Shown piece after piece: positions 43,601 through 52,017 of a stretch of 64,000 nucleotides of DNA; position 1 is the stretch's first letter; each line of letters starts with the position of its first letter. The position numbers and the translations under genes are program-made. Source of the stretch: Lentzea atacamensis (GTDB lineage Bacteria; Actinomycetota; Actinomycetes; Mycobacteriales; Pseudonocardiaceae); assembly GCF_003269295.1 (NCBI RefSeq), contig NZ_QLTT01000008.1:186001-250000 (forward strand). The letters run 5' to 3'. Under the pieces are notes generated by a model. It worked only from the letters and a program-made list of their open reading frames with translations. It was not told the origin of the DNA and ran no database searches.

Positions 43601-44616
43601 CGGTCGGCGTCCATCGCGCGGGCGTGCACGGCCGCGTGCACCGAGTCAGGGCCGGGGTCGGCGTGCCGGAACGGCGGTCCCGCGGTCAGCAGCAGGTCCC
43701 GTTCGGCCGAGTTGGACAGGCTCACGACCCGGCCGACGACAGCGGACTTGCCGGTACCGGGCGAGCCGGTGACGACCCGCAGGCCGGGGACCCCCGACTT
43801 CACCCAGCCCACCACGCGGTCGACCTGGGCGGTGCGGCCGGTGAACCACGACCGGTTGTCCGCCGAGTCGCCACCACGAGCGGCCAGCAACAGGTGCTTC
43901 ACGACGGTGTTCGCGGCGTAGAGGGGGTTCGGCAGCATCGGCTGAGCGGAGCCGTACTGCATGAAGCGCGGCCGTTGGACGTCGCTGTCCCACGCGTTCA
44001 GCAGCGCCGTCCCGACCGCGCCACCGTCGACCAACGCGGTGCGGTCGCTCCAGCGCCGTGCGTCCTCATCGGCCGTGGGGCCGGTACGCAGCAGCTTGCG
44101 CAGCTTGCCGCCGAACAGGCCGTCACGGGCTGTCTCGATGCTCGAACACGACACCAGCACGCCCGCCCAGTGCACCTGGCCCGCGAGCAGTTCCTCCTGG
44201 ACGGCCGCGATCGTGCGGACGGCCTCGTCGAGCTGGGCACCGGAATAGCAGGCGTCGACGATGATGAGCACCTGGTGCGCGCCCGAGGCGGCACACCACA
44301 GCGCGAACTCGTGCAGCATGATGCCGTCGACGGCGCCGTCGTTGTCCCTGGCGAGGAGCCGGAGGTTGCCCGCGACCGGGACGGCGTGCCCGCTCCACAA
44401 CGCCACGAGCGCGCCACCGTCCTGCGGCTGCTGGCGCAACGCCTTCATGTGCGCGCGGATGTCGGCCTCTGCCGGGTCGGCCAGCGGTTCGCCCTCGTAC
44501 CCCTTGAGCAGGGCGTGCAGTTCCCGCACGTCGCTCACGGCGTGCTGCAGCGGCTGCACCAGCTCGTAGGAGCCGACGCCGATGCCGACGAACCTGCCTC
44601 TGACCCTTTCCCGCAT
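40690..44616 (-). CDS. Caspase-like/STAND NTPase/TPR protein
   Basis: This 1308-residue protein has an N-terminal caspase-like (C14) peptidase with His 77 in ALWSGHAVP and Cys 123 in IIVDACYSGAQLD. A STAND/NACHT-type NTPase follows, with Walker A GSPGTGKS (284-291) and Walker B VLVVDGLDEA (379-388). Next comes a helical winged region, then about 600 residues of TPR-like helical repeats (LEEAADHFRTLV, EALSTARDAVAAVD, EALDTARQAADLAD). The plan is peptidase effector, switch NTPase, sensor repeats. It is coupled to an LCAT-like hydrolase downstream. A role in defence or regulated cell death is inference. Confidence 0.9.
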   Translation of the reverse strand: MRERVRGRFVGIGVGSYELVQPLQHAVSDVRELHALLKGYEGEPLADPAEADIRAHMKALRQQPQDGGALVALWSGHAVPVAGNLRLLARDNDGAVDGIMLHEFALWCAASGAHQVLIIVDACYSGAQLDEAVRTIAAVQEELLAGQVHWAGVLVSCSSIETARDGLFGGKLRKLLRTGPTADEDARRWSDRTALVDGGAVGTALLNAWDSDVQRPRFMQYGSAQPMLPNPLYAANTVVKHLLLAARGGDSADNRSWFTGRTAQVDRVVGWVKSGVPGLRVVTGSPGTGKSAVVGRVVSLSNSAERDLLLTAGPPFRHADPGPDSVHAAVHARAMDADRVADLLSRQLVGAGLIPEPEGPRRGAAELVGVVSTLTTPPVLVVDGLDEARGESFSIATSLLTKLASCAVVIVSTRQAHRVAGGAPLLTELSPVEVLNLDEAGSETDVREYVLARLGPDAPQSTVDELAKLPFLTAWMITDQVLADARGQFNADLKLSLDAAFDRELAKVPSARALLTALTWSYGAGFPETEWIAVAKALSGTEFGRDEITAVLTELGRHVVQDGEEGTAVFKLTHQTFADHLRPPFAPSREAVFAPDAEKVACALIELYRQRIDAGVPPDVPGYLWKYAWRHCGHAGTRALDGLRELAMLNRMLLPDIALAATTAAGELTHWGRGDEAIPPLEEAADHFRTLVPTTRMYLADLAFVLNRLGQRFREAGRLQQAVAPAEEAVVRYRELVASTPTTAETLTHKRLAQRIAKTTTHGADNPTYAAHLSGALVDLSEVYAMLGRRHEALSTARDAVAAVDSDAPLARAMTCLAARCSETGRRYEAMQRSKQAVELYYALAQTNPVFLAHLVSALVELSRDHLTLGRLAEAARTTQQAADISGALGRHAAFRPQLADAALSLSVAYSMVSRRAEALDTARQAADLADGLRIHGLALHNLMRRQRDAGKPADALVTGLRAVEVCLLQEHSHRLSTLAAALFTLDTICAGLGQPEIVDETWERVTAHFTGPHLATLLMLRAAATSPGDPAAGRWLCQALTHVGQSRQAIHDVHDIARRHYDSGRPWPWDTTPDWLTVDRTLLKTARKWVFARSYVEERAVLVDHPELLSTDADVAITEVLYGTSLIEAQNIQSRRAAAQQQGVVHAYRPWLLASLADEFVDAAPARRRELLATRREELLDKEVLKNVRDNRPVHALLLLADEDSDVLDLVLDALENPDRTAEILRGLAAGASPQALSQAVTALEPHPLAALYKVVARARAGDVRLALPAAGQRLAWIHELTYLVPANLTLLTLIRKLAEGSQGAES

Positions 44617-44673
44617 GCGTCACAACCCCCTGCCCGGACGTCGTTTCCCGGCAGCGGGCGTTACTCCGTTAAC

Positions 44674-45471
44674 TCACTCGGTCGAATCACGCTCCGTAGT
44701 CGGAGGTGACGGTAGTTCGACGTTGGTGTTCTTCTCCAGGAACCTCAGAAGCTCCACCGGGAACGGCAGCACGAGCGTCGAGTTCTTCTCCGCGGCCACC
44801 TCCACGATGGTCTGCAGGAGCCGCAGCTGCAGCGCGCCCGGCGTCGCCTCCATGGTTCCCGCCGCCTCGGAGAGCTTCTTGGACGCCTGCAGCTCGCCGT
44901 CCGCGGTGATGATGCGGGCGCGGCGTTCGCGTTCGGCCTCCGCCTGTCGCGACATCGAGCGCTTCATGCTCTCCGGCAGCGCCACGTCCTTGATCTCGAC
45001 CCGGTCGATGTCGATGCCCCACTGCAGCGCGGGCGTGTCGATCATCAGCTCCAGGCCCTGGTTGAGGCGCTCGCGGTTGGACAGCAGGTCGTCCAGCTCG
45101 CTCTTGCCGATGATCGACCGCAGCGACGTCTGTGCCACCTGCAGCATCGCGAACCGGTAGTCCTCGACGTTGATGATGGCCTTCGCCGGGTCCTGCACCT
45201 TGAAGTACACGACGGCGTCCACGCGCACGGTGACGTTGTCGCGCGTGATGCCGTCCTGCGCCGGCACGGGCAGGGTGACGATCTGCATGTTGACCTTCCG
45301 CAGCGTGTCCACGCCCGGAACGATGACCGTCAGCCCCGGCCCGCGCACGGCCTGCTGCAGCTTGCCGAACCGGAACACGAGGCCCTGTTCGAACTGTTTG
45401 ATCACTCGGGCGCTCATCGCGAGACCGAGGCCCGCGAAGGCGACCACTCCGCCGAGGATTTCCACGACCAT
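44674..45471 (-). CDS. SPFH/band 7 (slipin-type) membrane protein
   Basis: This 265-residue protein has a short N-terminal membrane segment (VVEILGGVVAFAGLGLAM) and the band 7 core IKQFEQGLVFRFGKLQQAVR followed by GPGLTVIVPGVDTLRKVN. A coiled-coil region rich in Ala, Glu and Arg (MKRSMSRQAEAERERRARII) comes next. Slipins form ring-like scaffolds in membrane microdomains and often work with NfeD proteases; no nfeD is seen here. It lies 57 bases upstream of the caspase-STAND gene on the same strand. Confidence 0.92.
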   Translation of the reverse strand: MVVEILGGVVAFAGLGLAMSARVIKQFEQGLVFRFGKLQQAVRGPGLTVIVPGVDTLRKVNMQIVTLPVPAQDGITRDNVTVRVDAVVYFKVQDPAKAIINVEDYRFAMLQVAQTSLRSIIGKSELDDLLSNRERLNQGLELMIDTPALQWGIDIDRVEIKDVALPESMKRSMSRQAEAERERRARIITADGELQASKKLSEAAGTMEATPGALQLRLLQTIVEVAAEKNSTLVLPFPVELLRFLEKNTNVELPSPPTTERDSTE

Positions 45472-45518
45472 GAGACCCCGCCCTTCACCGGCGAATTCCC
45501 TTGATCCCACGGTACCTC

Positions 45519-48500
45519 TCAATTGCAGCTCAGCACCGGGTTCGCCCAGTCCGCGTGGTCCCAGGCGTTGCCGTCACCCCCGTCTGCGATGCGGAACGTC
45601 AGCACCGTTGCTCCACTCGTGTCCACGGTGAGCGGGAGCGCCGCGCTCTGCCCGGTCAGGGTGGGGCTCAGGTAGGCCCGCTGACCGTCTTTCAGGACCT
45701 CGAACTGGACGCTGCCGCTGCCGTTCGTCTCGTCGTCGACGCCGATCGTGGCGGTCAGCGTCGTGCACTTCCCGCCCGTGTAGACCTGGAACTCGGACTC
45801 GGCGTGCGCGCCGACGCCCCTGTCGAACTTCGCTCCCCGGATGCTGATCGGGTTGCCGTCGCCACCGGCGTTCTCGCCGTTGCTGCGGTCGCGTTCGAGC
45901 GGGCCCCAGCCGTTGCGCTCGCCGAGGAACTCCAGCGCGGACACCGGGGCCTCTCCCTGCGGCGGGCGCGGCGTGGCGGTGAAGTCCTTCGTCAGGGTCG
46001 TGGTCGCCTTGCCCGTGCCGACCTCGACGAACACCGGCCGCGTACCGGTTTCCCCGCCGTCACGCTCGATCGTCACCTTCGCGGAGCCGCCCGTGAGGTC
46101 GACGGTCCCGGGGGAGACCGACCAGTGTTCGGGCGCGGTCAGCCTGGCCGTGGTGGTTCCGGGGCACGGACTCGTGACGACCAGCTCGGCCTCCACCTGC
46201 TCACCCGGCTCCAGCGCGGTGTCGGTGGCTTTCAGCTCGACGGCGGGCGCGCAGTCGACCCTGTTGCCGAGCTTGCCCGTCGCTGCCTCCTGCGGCGTGA
46301 GCGGACGCAGCAGCACGGAGTACGCGTACTCGTTGCCCGCCTCTACCTGGTACTGCGGCAACGGCTCGTGGAACGTCTCGCTGACACCTGAGACGCGGTG
46401 GGCCGCGTGCAGGGTCGTCCAGCCGTCGTTCTTCTTGAGCGCGAACGGGTACGGCGCGCGGTCCAGGTCGTCGTACCGCGACACCCGCACGTCGAGGTCA
46501 CCCGCGACGAGCAGGCCCGCGCGGCCGTCGGACAGCGTCGCCCAGCGCGTGTCCGCGTGGTTGCCGAAGTCCTGCGGCTTGTAGTAGTCGTTGAACTCAC
46601 GGTCCACAGTGGACTGGTAGACGCCGACCGGGTTGCCTGCCTTGCGGTCGTCGTAGTTCTCGCCGGGCCCGCGGCCGTACCAGGTGAACCTGCCGAAGCT
46701 GTCCGGCACCTTGAGCGTGAAGCCGATGCCGGGCAGGTACGCCAGGTCGCGCATCCTGTCCTTCGCCGCGACCCGGTGGCCGACGTGGATCTCGCCGTCG
46801 CCGGTGATCCGGTAGGTGAAGGTCTGGCCGAACGACGCGTTCTGCACCGCCTGTGCGGTCGACTTGGCCGTGATGATGGTGTCGGGGCCGTTCTGCGTGA
46901 CGGTGACGCTCGACGGCGTGGTCCTGAGCCGGTCGAGGCCGTTGTGGTACCAGGAGTTGTCCTCGCTCATGAACTCGTTGGACAGCGAGGCACGCCAGGC
47001 GTCCAGTTCCGGGCCGGTCCTCAGCAGTTCGGTGCCGCGCACGCGCATCGACGTGAGCGTGCCGGACCTCTTGCTGACGACGTAGCGGAAGTCCTTGCCG
47101 GACACCACGATCTCGGTGTCGTTCTGGGTGGTCGTGAGCTTGCCGCCGGAGCCGGGGGCGTGCAGGCCGGCGATCTGCGCGCCGCCCACCGGGAACTGGG
47201 CGATGCCGACGTCGTTCCCCCGCTTGTCGGTCGCGCGAACGGTCAGCCGGCGTTCGGTCTGCGCCTTGAAGTCCGGCAACGTGATCGTGCCCGGCTGGAG
47301 CCGGCCGCGGTGCTGGGCGATCGTGCGGCCGTTGTCCTGCACCTGCCAGCGCAGTTCGAGATCGTCGGTGCCGGTGAACTGGCGCTCGCTGGCGATGGTG
47401 AGTTTGTTGCCCTGGAAGGAGAAGCGGATGGGGAAGTGGACGGCCATCAGCTCGGTGGTCTCCGGCTGCGGCCTGCGGTCGGCCCACACCACGCCATCGA
47501 CGCCGCCGGTGCCCGCGCCGTAGGACTCCTTGCGGCCCCTGTCCTCCAGCTTCTCGAAGTCGAGTGCCAGGACGGCGGTCTTCTTCGGGTCCTGCGCGAG
47601 CTCGGCGTCGGTCAGGGCGCGGTGGTAGACGCGGACCTGGTCGATCACGCCGTGCGCCATGCGGGTCTGGACGTTCTCCTGCATGGTCTCGGCGTTGCGG
47701 CCGATGTTGACCGGCCAGTGCGACCAGTCGATGGTGCCGGTGTGGTTCGTGGTCGCGACCTCCTTGCCGTCGATCAGCAGCCGCAACCTGGTGCCGTCGA
47801 ACGTGCCCGTGACGCGGTGCCAGTTGTCGTAGAAGTCGGCGGGAACCCGGGCCTCGACCGTGCGCCAGGTGCCGCTGTGGATGAAGAACTGCAGCGTGGT
47901 CCGGTTCGCCATCTTCAGCGCGTACTGGTGGTCGCCCTTCGAGATCACGGTGAAGTCACCGGTCCACGCGGCGGGCTTGACCTGGGCGTCGAGCGTGAGG
48001 CCGGTGCTGACCTCGTCGAGCCTGCGGTCGCGGTAGACCTCCACGAAGTCGTCGAGTCCGCTGAGCCGCAACGCTTTGCCGTGCGGTCCGTCCACCTGCG
48101 ACGGTTTGCCGGACAGCCACGTCATGATGCCGTTGGCGTCGTCGGGTGTGGTGTAGAGGGGCAGCGCGATGTTCTGCTCGGCCCAGTCCCAGATGAAGCC
48201 GCCCTGCACCTGCGGGTAGGCGCGCACGACGTCCCAGAACTCCTTGAAGTTGCCGAGACTGTTGCCCATCGCGTGCGCGTACTCGCCCATGATGATCGGC
48301 TTGGTCGTCGTCCTCGCCTTGGCTTCGAGACTCGCGGGCGAGGGGTAGCGCGGGCCGGCGACGTCCGCGAACGGCGCGTCGCCGTCCGGCACGTTCGGCT
48401 GGTGGTAGAGCGGGCGGGTGTCGTTCTTCCGCGCGTACTCGGCCATCGTGTAGTGCGCCTTGCCGAGGCCCGCCTCGTTGCCGGTGTCCCACATGATCAC

Positions 48501-49781
48501 GCTGGGGTGGTTCTTGTCGCGCTGAATCATCGCGACGAACCGGTCCTGGAAAGCGTCCTGCCACTCCGGGCGCTCGGCGAGGCAGTTGTTCGGGCAGCCG
48601 TCGTGGTGGTGGGTCTCGACGTCGACCTCGTCGGCGATCATCAGGCCGTTGCGGTCGGCCAGCTCGTAGAAGTACGGGTCGCTCGGGTAGTGCGACGTGC
48701 GGACCGCGTTGATGTTGAACCGCTTCATCAGCTCGACGTCTTTTTCCTGGTCAGCGCGGGTGACGTAGCGGCTGCCGTGCGCCGACGTCTCGGCCCGGTT
48801 GGTGCCGCGGAACAGCACGCGCTTACCGTTGATCTTGAGCTGCTTGTCGATGATTTCGATCTTGCGGAACCCGACGGGCTGCCTGCCGGTCTGGACGACC
48901 TTGCCTCCGTGCAGGAGCTCGATCCGGAGCTCGTAGACGTTCGGGGTCTCGTCGGTCCACTTCAGCGGGTTGCTCACCTTGCCGTCCTGCACGGGCACCT
49001 CGCGGCCCTGCGGGTCGAAGAGCCTGGTGCGGACGGTGTGGCCCTCCTGCGGGCCGCCGATCTTGACGTCGGCGGTGAGCGCGGCGTCGCGGTACCGGGC
49101 GTCCAGGTCGGTCTTGATCGTGACGTCCGCGAGGTAGGTCCTGGGCGTCGAGTAGAGCCAGACCTCGCGGAAGATGCCGGAGAACCGCCACTGGTCGAAG
49201 TCCTCCAGGTGGGAGCCGGAGCCCCAGCGGTGGACCTGGACCCGCAGCGTGTTGCGGCCGGCCTTCAGCCTGCTCGTGATGTCGAACTCGGCGGGCGTGT
49301 AGCCGCCCTGGTCGTAGCCGACGTACGCGCCGTTGACCCAGACGAAGTATCCGCTGGTCACGCCCTCGAACCTCACGAGCGTGCGGTCCCAGTCCGCCGG
49401 CAGGCCGAAAGTCTTCTCGTAGACACCGGTGGGGTTGACGTCGCGGGGGATCGCCGGCGGGTTGTCCGGGTACATCTCGGTGGGGATGTTGCGGAACATC
49501 GGATGGTCGAGGAAGTCGGTCTGCCACGTGTGCGGCACCCGGACCGTGCGCCAGCCGTCCGGCGTCTCTCTGACGTCCTCGGGCTTGTCGAACATCCGGA
49601 GGCGCCACTCGCCGTTGAGGCTCAGGCGCCGTTCGGGCTTCAGGTCGGGGTGCGGAGGCTCCTGGTTCTCCCCTGTCATCCTCGGGTTCTCCAGGTACGC
49701 CAACGCGTCGAGCGGTTCGGCTTGCGCGGTTGCGGGGGAGAGTGAGAGCGCTACCACCGTGGCTACGACGACACGAAGCAT
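45519..49781 (-). CDS. Secreted GH2 beta-galactosidase with inserted LamG and C-terminal NPCBM domains
   Basis: This 1420-residue enzyme from the ATG at 49781 has a signal peptide (MLRVVVATVVALSLSPATAQ). The GH2 sugar-binding, immunoglobulin-like and TIM-barrel domains follow, with acid/base Glu in DTGNEAGLG near residue 434 and nucleophile Glu in IIMGEYAHAMGNS near 498. A laminin-G-like module is inserted at about 550-730, then come the small-chain domains of LacZ. The C-terminus (about 1285-1418) is a novel putative carbohydrate-binding module. It should release terminal beta-galactose from plant or other polysaccharides outside the cell. Confidence 0.92.
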   Translation of the reverse strand: MLRVVVATVVALSLSPATAQAEPLDALAYLENPRMTGENQEPPHPDLKPERRLSLNGEWRLRMFDKPEDVRETPDGWRTVRVPHTWQTDFLDHPMFRNIPTEMYPDNPPAIPRDVNPTGVYEKTFGLPADWDRTLVRFEGVTSGYFVWVNGAYVGYDQGGYTPAEFDITSRLKAGRNTLRVQVHRWGSGSHLEDFDQWRFSGIFREVWLYSTPRTYLADVTIKTDLDARYRDAALTADVKIGGPQEGHTVRTRLFDPQGREVPVQDGKVSNPLKWTDETPNVYELRIELLHGGKVVQTGRQPVGFRKIEIIDKQLKINGKRVLFRGTNRAETSAHGSRYVTRADQEKDVELMKRFNINAVRTSHYPSDPYFYELADRNGLMIADEVDVETHHHDGCPNNCLAERPEWQDAFQDRFVAMIQRDKNHPSVIMWDTGNEAGLGKAHYTMAEYARKNDTRPLYHQPNVPDGDAPFADVAGPRYPSPASLEAKARTTTKPIIMGEYAHAMGNSLGNFKEFWDVVRAYPQVQGGFIWDWAEQNIALPLYTTPDDANGIMTWLSGKPSQVDGPHGKALRLSGLDDFVEVYRDRRLDEVSTGLTLDAQVKPAAWTGDFTVISKGDHQYALKMANRTTLQFFIHSGTWRTVEARVPADFYDNWHRVTGTFDGTRLRLLIDGKEVATTNHTGTIDWSHWPVNIGRNAETMQENVQTRMAHGVIDQVRVYHRALTDAELAQDPKKTAVLALDFEKLEDRGRKESYGAGTGGVDGVVWADRRPQPETTELMAVHFPIRFSFQGNKLTIASERQFTGTDDLELRWQVQDNGRTIAQHRGRLQPGTITLPDFKAQTERRLTVRATDKRGNDVGIAQFPVGGAQIAGLHAPGSGGKLTTTQNDTEIVVSGKDFRYVVSKRSGTLTSMRVRGTELLRTGPELDAWRASLSNEFMSEDNSWYHNGLDRLRTTPSSVTVTQNGPDTIITAKSTAQAVQNASFGQTFTYRITGDGEIHVGHRVAAKDRMRDLAYLPGIGFTLKVPDSFGRFTWYGRGPGENYDDRKAGNPVGVYQSTVDREFNDYYKPQDFGNHADTRWATLSDGRAGLLVAGDLDVRVSRYDDLDRAPYPFALKKNDGWTTLHAAHRVSGVSETFHEPLPQYQVEAGNEYAYSVLLRPLTPQEAATGKLGNRVDCAPAVELKATDTALEPGEQVEAELVVTSPCPGTTTARLTAPEHWSVSPGTVDLTGGSAKVTIERDGGETGTRPVFVEVGTGKATTTLTKDFTATPRPPQGEAPVSALEFLGERNGWGPLERDRSNGENAGGDGNPISIRGAKFDRGVGAHAESEFQVYTGGKCTTLTATIGVDDETNGSGSVQFEVLKDGQRAYLSPTLTGQSAALPLTVDTSGATVLTFRIADGGDGNAWDHADWANPVLSCN

Positions 49782-49902
49782 GCCCCTGGACGCTAGGGAG
49801 GTGATGACAACGTCGTCAACGAATGTCCGATCTTTCTGTCCGGGTCCGTTCGGGGTGGTCGTCCCAACAGCCGGAAAGTGCACTCCGTCCGGTGGCACGC
49901 GT

Positions 49903-49908
49903 TAGTGT
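49903..49908 (+). promoter_or_regulatory. Candidate leaderless -10 box TAGTGT
   Basis: TAGTGT ends seven bases before the ATG of mshC at 49916. No ribosome binding site is visible. Confidence 0.4.
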
Positions 49909-49915
49909 CGGATGT

Positions 49916-51154
49916 ATGCAGACCTGGTCATCAATTCCTGTGCCGCGGGTTCCGGGGGACCCCCGCCCGCTGCGGCTGTTCGACACGGCTACGGGCGAAG
50001 TGCGCCCCACGGCGCCGGGAGACACCGCCAGGTTGTACGTCTGCGGCATCACGCCGTACGACGCGACGCACCTCGGCCACGCCGCCACCTATCTGGCCTT
50101 CGACCTCGTGCACCGCGTGTGGCTCGACAACGGCCACAACGTGCACTACGTCCAGAACGTCACCGATGTCGACGACCCGCTCCTGGAACGCGCCGAGCGC
50201 GACCAGGACGACTGGGTCGTGCTCGCGATGCGCGAGACCGCCCTCTTCCGCGAGGACATGGAGGCCCTGCGCGTCCTGCCGCCCCAGGACTTCGTGGGCA
50301 TCGTCGAGGCGATCCCCGAGATCGTCGAGGTCGTCGCCAAGCTCCTGGGTGACGGTGTCGCGTACCGCGCCGACGATGCCGAGTACCCGGACATCTACTA
50401 CTCGCACGACGCCACGGGCCGCTTCGGCTACGAGTCGAACTACTCCTCCGAGGAGATGCTGCGCCTGTTCGCCGAGCGCGGCGGCGACCCGGACCGTCCC
50501 GGCAAGCGTCACCCGCTCGACGCGCTGCTGTGGCGGATGAAGCGTCCCGGCGAGCCGTCGTGGCCGTCCGAGCTCGGCGACGGCCGTCCCGGCTGGCACA
50601 TCGAGTGCAGCGCCATCGCCCACAACCGCCTCGGCATGGGCTTCGACGTGCAGGGCGGCGGCTCCGACCTGATCTTCCCGCACCACGAGTACTCGGCGGC
50701 GCACGCCGAGGCGCAGACCGGCCAGCACCCGTTCGCGCGCCACTACGTGCACGCGGGCATGATCGGCCTCGACGGCGAGAAGATGTCGAAGTCGCGCGGC
50801 AACCTGGTCTTCGTCTCCAAGCTGCGCTCGCAGAAGGTCGACCCGAACGCGATCCGGCTCGCGCTCCTGGCGGGCCACTACCGCGCGGACCGCCCGTGGA
50901 CCCGGTCGCTGCTGGACGACGCGCTGGAGCGGCTGGCGAAGTGGCGGCGCGCGGCCGGCCTGCCGTCCGGGCCGTCCGCCGCGGACACCGTCGCCCGGCT
51001 GCGTGACCACCTGGGCAACGACCTCGACACGCCCAAGGCCCTCGTGGCGATCGACGCGTGGGCGGACGAGGCGCTGTCGCACGGCGGCTCGGACTCGCAC
51101 GGTCCGTCGCAGATCCGCACCGCCGTGGACGCGCTCCTGGGCGTGGAGCTCTAA
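49916..51154 (+). CDS. mshC: Cysteine:1D-myo-inositol 2-amino-2-deoxy-glucopyranoside ligase
   Basis: This 412-residue enzyme carries out the ATP-dependent ligation of cysteine to GlcN-inositol in mycothiol synthesis. It is a cysteinyl-tRNA synthetase paralogue with the HIGH-like motif in YDATHLGHAATYLAFD, the zinc/Cys site LYVCGITPYD, WHIECSAIAHNRLG and the KMSKS motif GEKMSKSRGN. It lacks the tRNA-binding C-terminal domain of CysS. Mycothiol is restricted to Actinobacteria, so this places the organism. Confidence 0.95.
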   Translation: MQTWSSIPVPRVPGDPRPLRLFDTATGEVRPTAPGDTARLYVCGITPYDATHLGHAATYLAFDLVHRVWLDNGHNVHYVQNVTDVDDPLLERAERDQDDWVVLAMRETALFREDMEALRVLPPQDFVGIVEAIPEIVEVVAKLLGDGVAYRADDAEYPDIYYSHDATGRFGYESNYSSEEMLRLFAERGGDPDRPGKRHPLDALLWRMKRPGEPSWPSELGDGRPGWHIECSAIAHNRLGMGFDVQGGGSDLIFPHHEYSAAHAEAQTGQHPFARHYVHAGMIGLDGEKMSKSRGNLVFVSKLRSQKVDPNAIRLALLAGHYRADRPWTRSLLDDALERLAKWRRAAGLPSGPSAADTVARLRDHLGNDLDTPKALVAIDAWADEALSHGGSDSHGPSQIRTAVDALLGVEL

Positions 51155-51162
51155 CCGGGGCA

Positions 51163-51191
51163 GACCCGGCTCCGCTCATCGGAGCCGGGTC
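51163..51191. terminator. Bidirectional hairpin after mshC
   Basis: GACCCGGCTCCG (51163-51174) pairs perfectly with CGGAGCCGGGTC (51180-51191) around CTCAT. It sits between convergent genes and just overlaps the stop of the isopentenyltransferase gene. Confidence 0.75.
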
Positions 51192-51861
51192 ACTCGTGGT
51201 TCCAGCCGAACAGCCGGGTGAACACCTCGTGCTGTTCGAGGCTGTGCTCGTGGTGCACCAGCGCGACGAGCTCGGCCAGCTCGGCCATCCCGGCGTCGTC
51301 GACACCGGGGAGGTCCTCGGGGTCGACGCGGTGCTGCTCGCACCACCGCAGCACGGCCTCCGGCCCGTTCACCGACGCGACGAACGCGCGCTGCTCCCTG
51401 TGCTGCCAGGCCTTCGCGATCTCGTCGAGCATGCCGTCGGCGATCATCCGCGCGGCCCGTGTGCGCAACCGGTCGAGGTGCGCCCGTTCATCGGTGAGCG
51501 GCAGCACGGTTGACGTGAGCTGGAACGGGAACCGCCCGCGGCAGTCGGCGAACCTGCGCAGCAACGAGATGGACCCGCCCTCCACCACCACGTGCTCGTG
51601 CGTGCGGCTCAGTGTCTCGACCTTCCGCAGCAGCGCCCACGCGGCCTCGTGCACCGGGTAGTCGCCGTCCGGCACGGCCCGGCGGGCCAGGTGCAGGCGG
51701 CCGGGCCCGTCGAGCCGGGCACTGGTGACCGGCAGGTCGAGATAGCACTGGATCCGGTCGGCCACGACGATCGGTGCATTGTTGTGCACATCGGCGATTT
51801 TCATTGCGACGTCCGATTTGCCCGCACCGGTGGGACCGACGACGAGATGTACGCAATTCAT
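51190..51861 (-). CDS. Adenylate isopentenyltransferase (cytokinin synthase, Ipt/Tzs/FasD type)
   Basis: This 223-residue P-loop prenyltransferase has GPTGAGKS at residues 9-16 and ADRIQCYLDLPVTSARLDGP with the conserved Asp 35. It also has VVVEGGSISLLRRFAD, where EGGSISLL is identical to the plant-tumour Agrobacterium Ipt. The length (about 240 in Agrobacterium) also matches this type rather than tRNA-modifying MiaA (about 300). It should transfer a prenyl group to AMP to make isopentenyladenosine phosphate. Its divergent neighbour is a LOG enzyme that would release the free base. A good Shine-Dalgarno precedes the ATG. Confidence 0.85.
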   Translation of the reverse strand: MNCVHLVVGPTGAGKSDVAMKIADVHNNAPIVVADRIQCYLDLPVTSARLDGPGRLHLARRAVPDGDYPVHEAAWALLRKVETLSRTHEHVVVEGGSISLLRRFADCRGRFPFQLTSTVLPLTDERAHLDRLRTRAARMIADGMLDEIAKAWQHREQRAFVASVNGPEAVLRWCEQHRVDPEDLPGVDDAGMAELAELVALVHHEHSLEQHEVFTRLFGWNHE

Positions 51862-51867
51862 TGCCCG

Positions 51868-51873
51868 CTCCTT
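51868..51873 (-). promoter_or_regulatory. Ribosome binding site AAGGAG
   Basis: On the minus strand AAGGAG lies six bases before the ATG at 51861. It fixes the start of the isopentenyltransferase gene. Confidence 0.7.
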
Positions 51874-51922
51874 TGTGGTGGATCTCCCTCCACTTTCACC
51901 CGCTGCCGCTGGAGCGCCGCGG

Positions 51923-51951
51923 AAGTTCAGGCTTTTTCAGAAAAAGTTCAG
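51923..51951. promoter_or_regulatory. Repeats in the ipt/LOG divergent promoter
   Basis: AAGTTCAG occurs at 51923-51930 and again at 51944-51951, exactly 21 bases apart (two helical turns). A perfect inverted repeat CTTTTT-CAG-AAAAAG lies between and across them (51932-51946). The region is unusually AT-rich for this window. It could bind a regulator of both genes. Confidence 0.4.
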
Positions 51952-52011
51952 CGATACTGTCGGGTTCCGCAAGTGATGTCCGTTTTTGCGCATCGTTCCG
52001 CTCGGCCTGGT

Positions 52012-52017
52012 TATAGT
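52012..52017 (+). promoter_or_regulatory. Candidate leaderless -10 box TATAGT
   Basis: TATAGT ends eight bases before the ATG of the LOG gene at 52026; there is no Shine-Dalgarno sequence. Confidence 0.45.

Noticed and set aside
41575..44709. A 1044-codon plus-strand frame opposite the caspase-STAND gene
   Set aside because: Antisense shadow with low-complexity composition; the minus strand has full catalytic and nucleotide-binding motifs.
46398..49745. An 1115-codon plus-strand frame opposite the beta-galactosidase
   Set aside because: Antisense shadow; GH2 catalytic motifs and signal peptide are on the minus strand.
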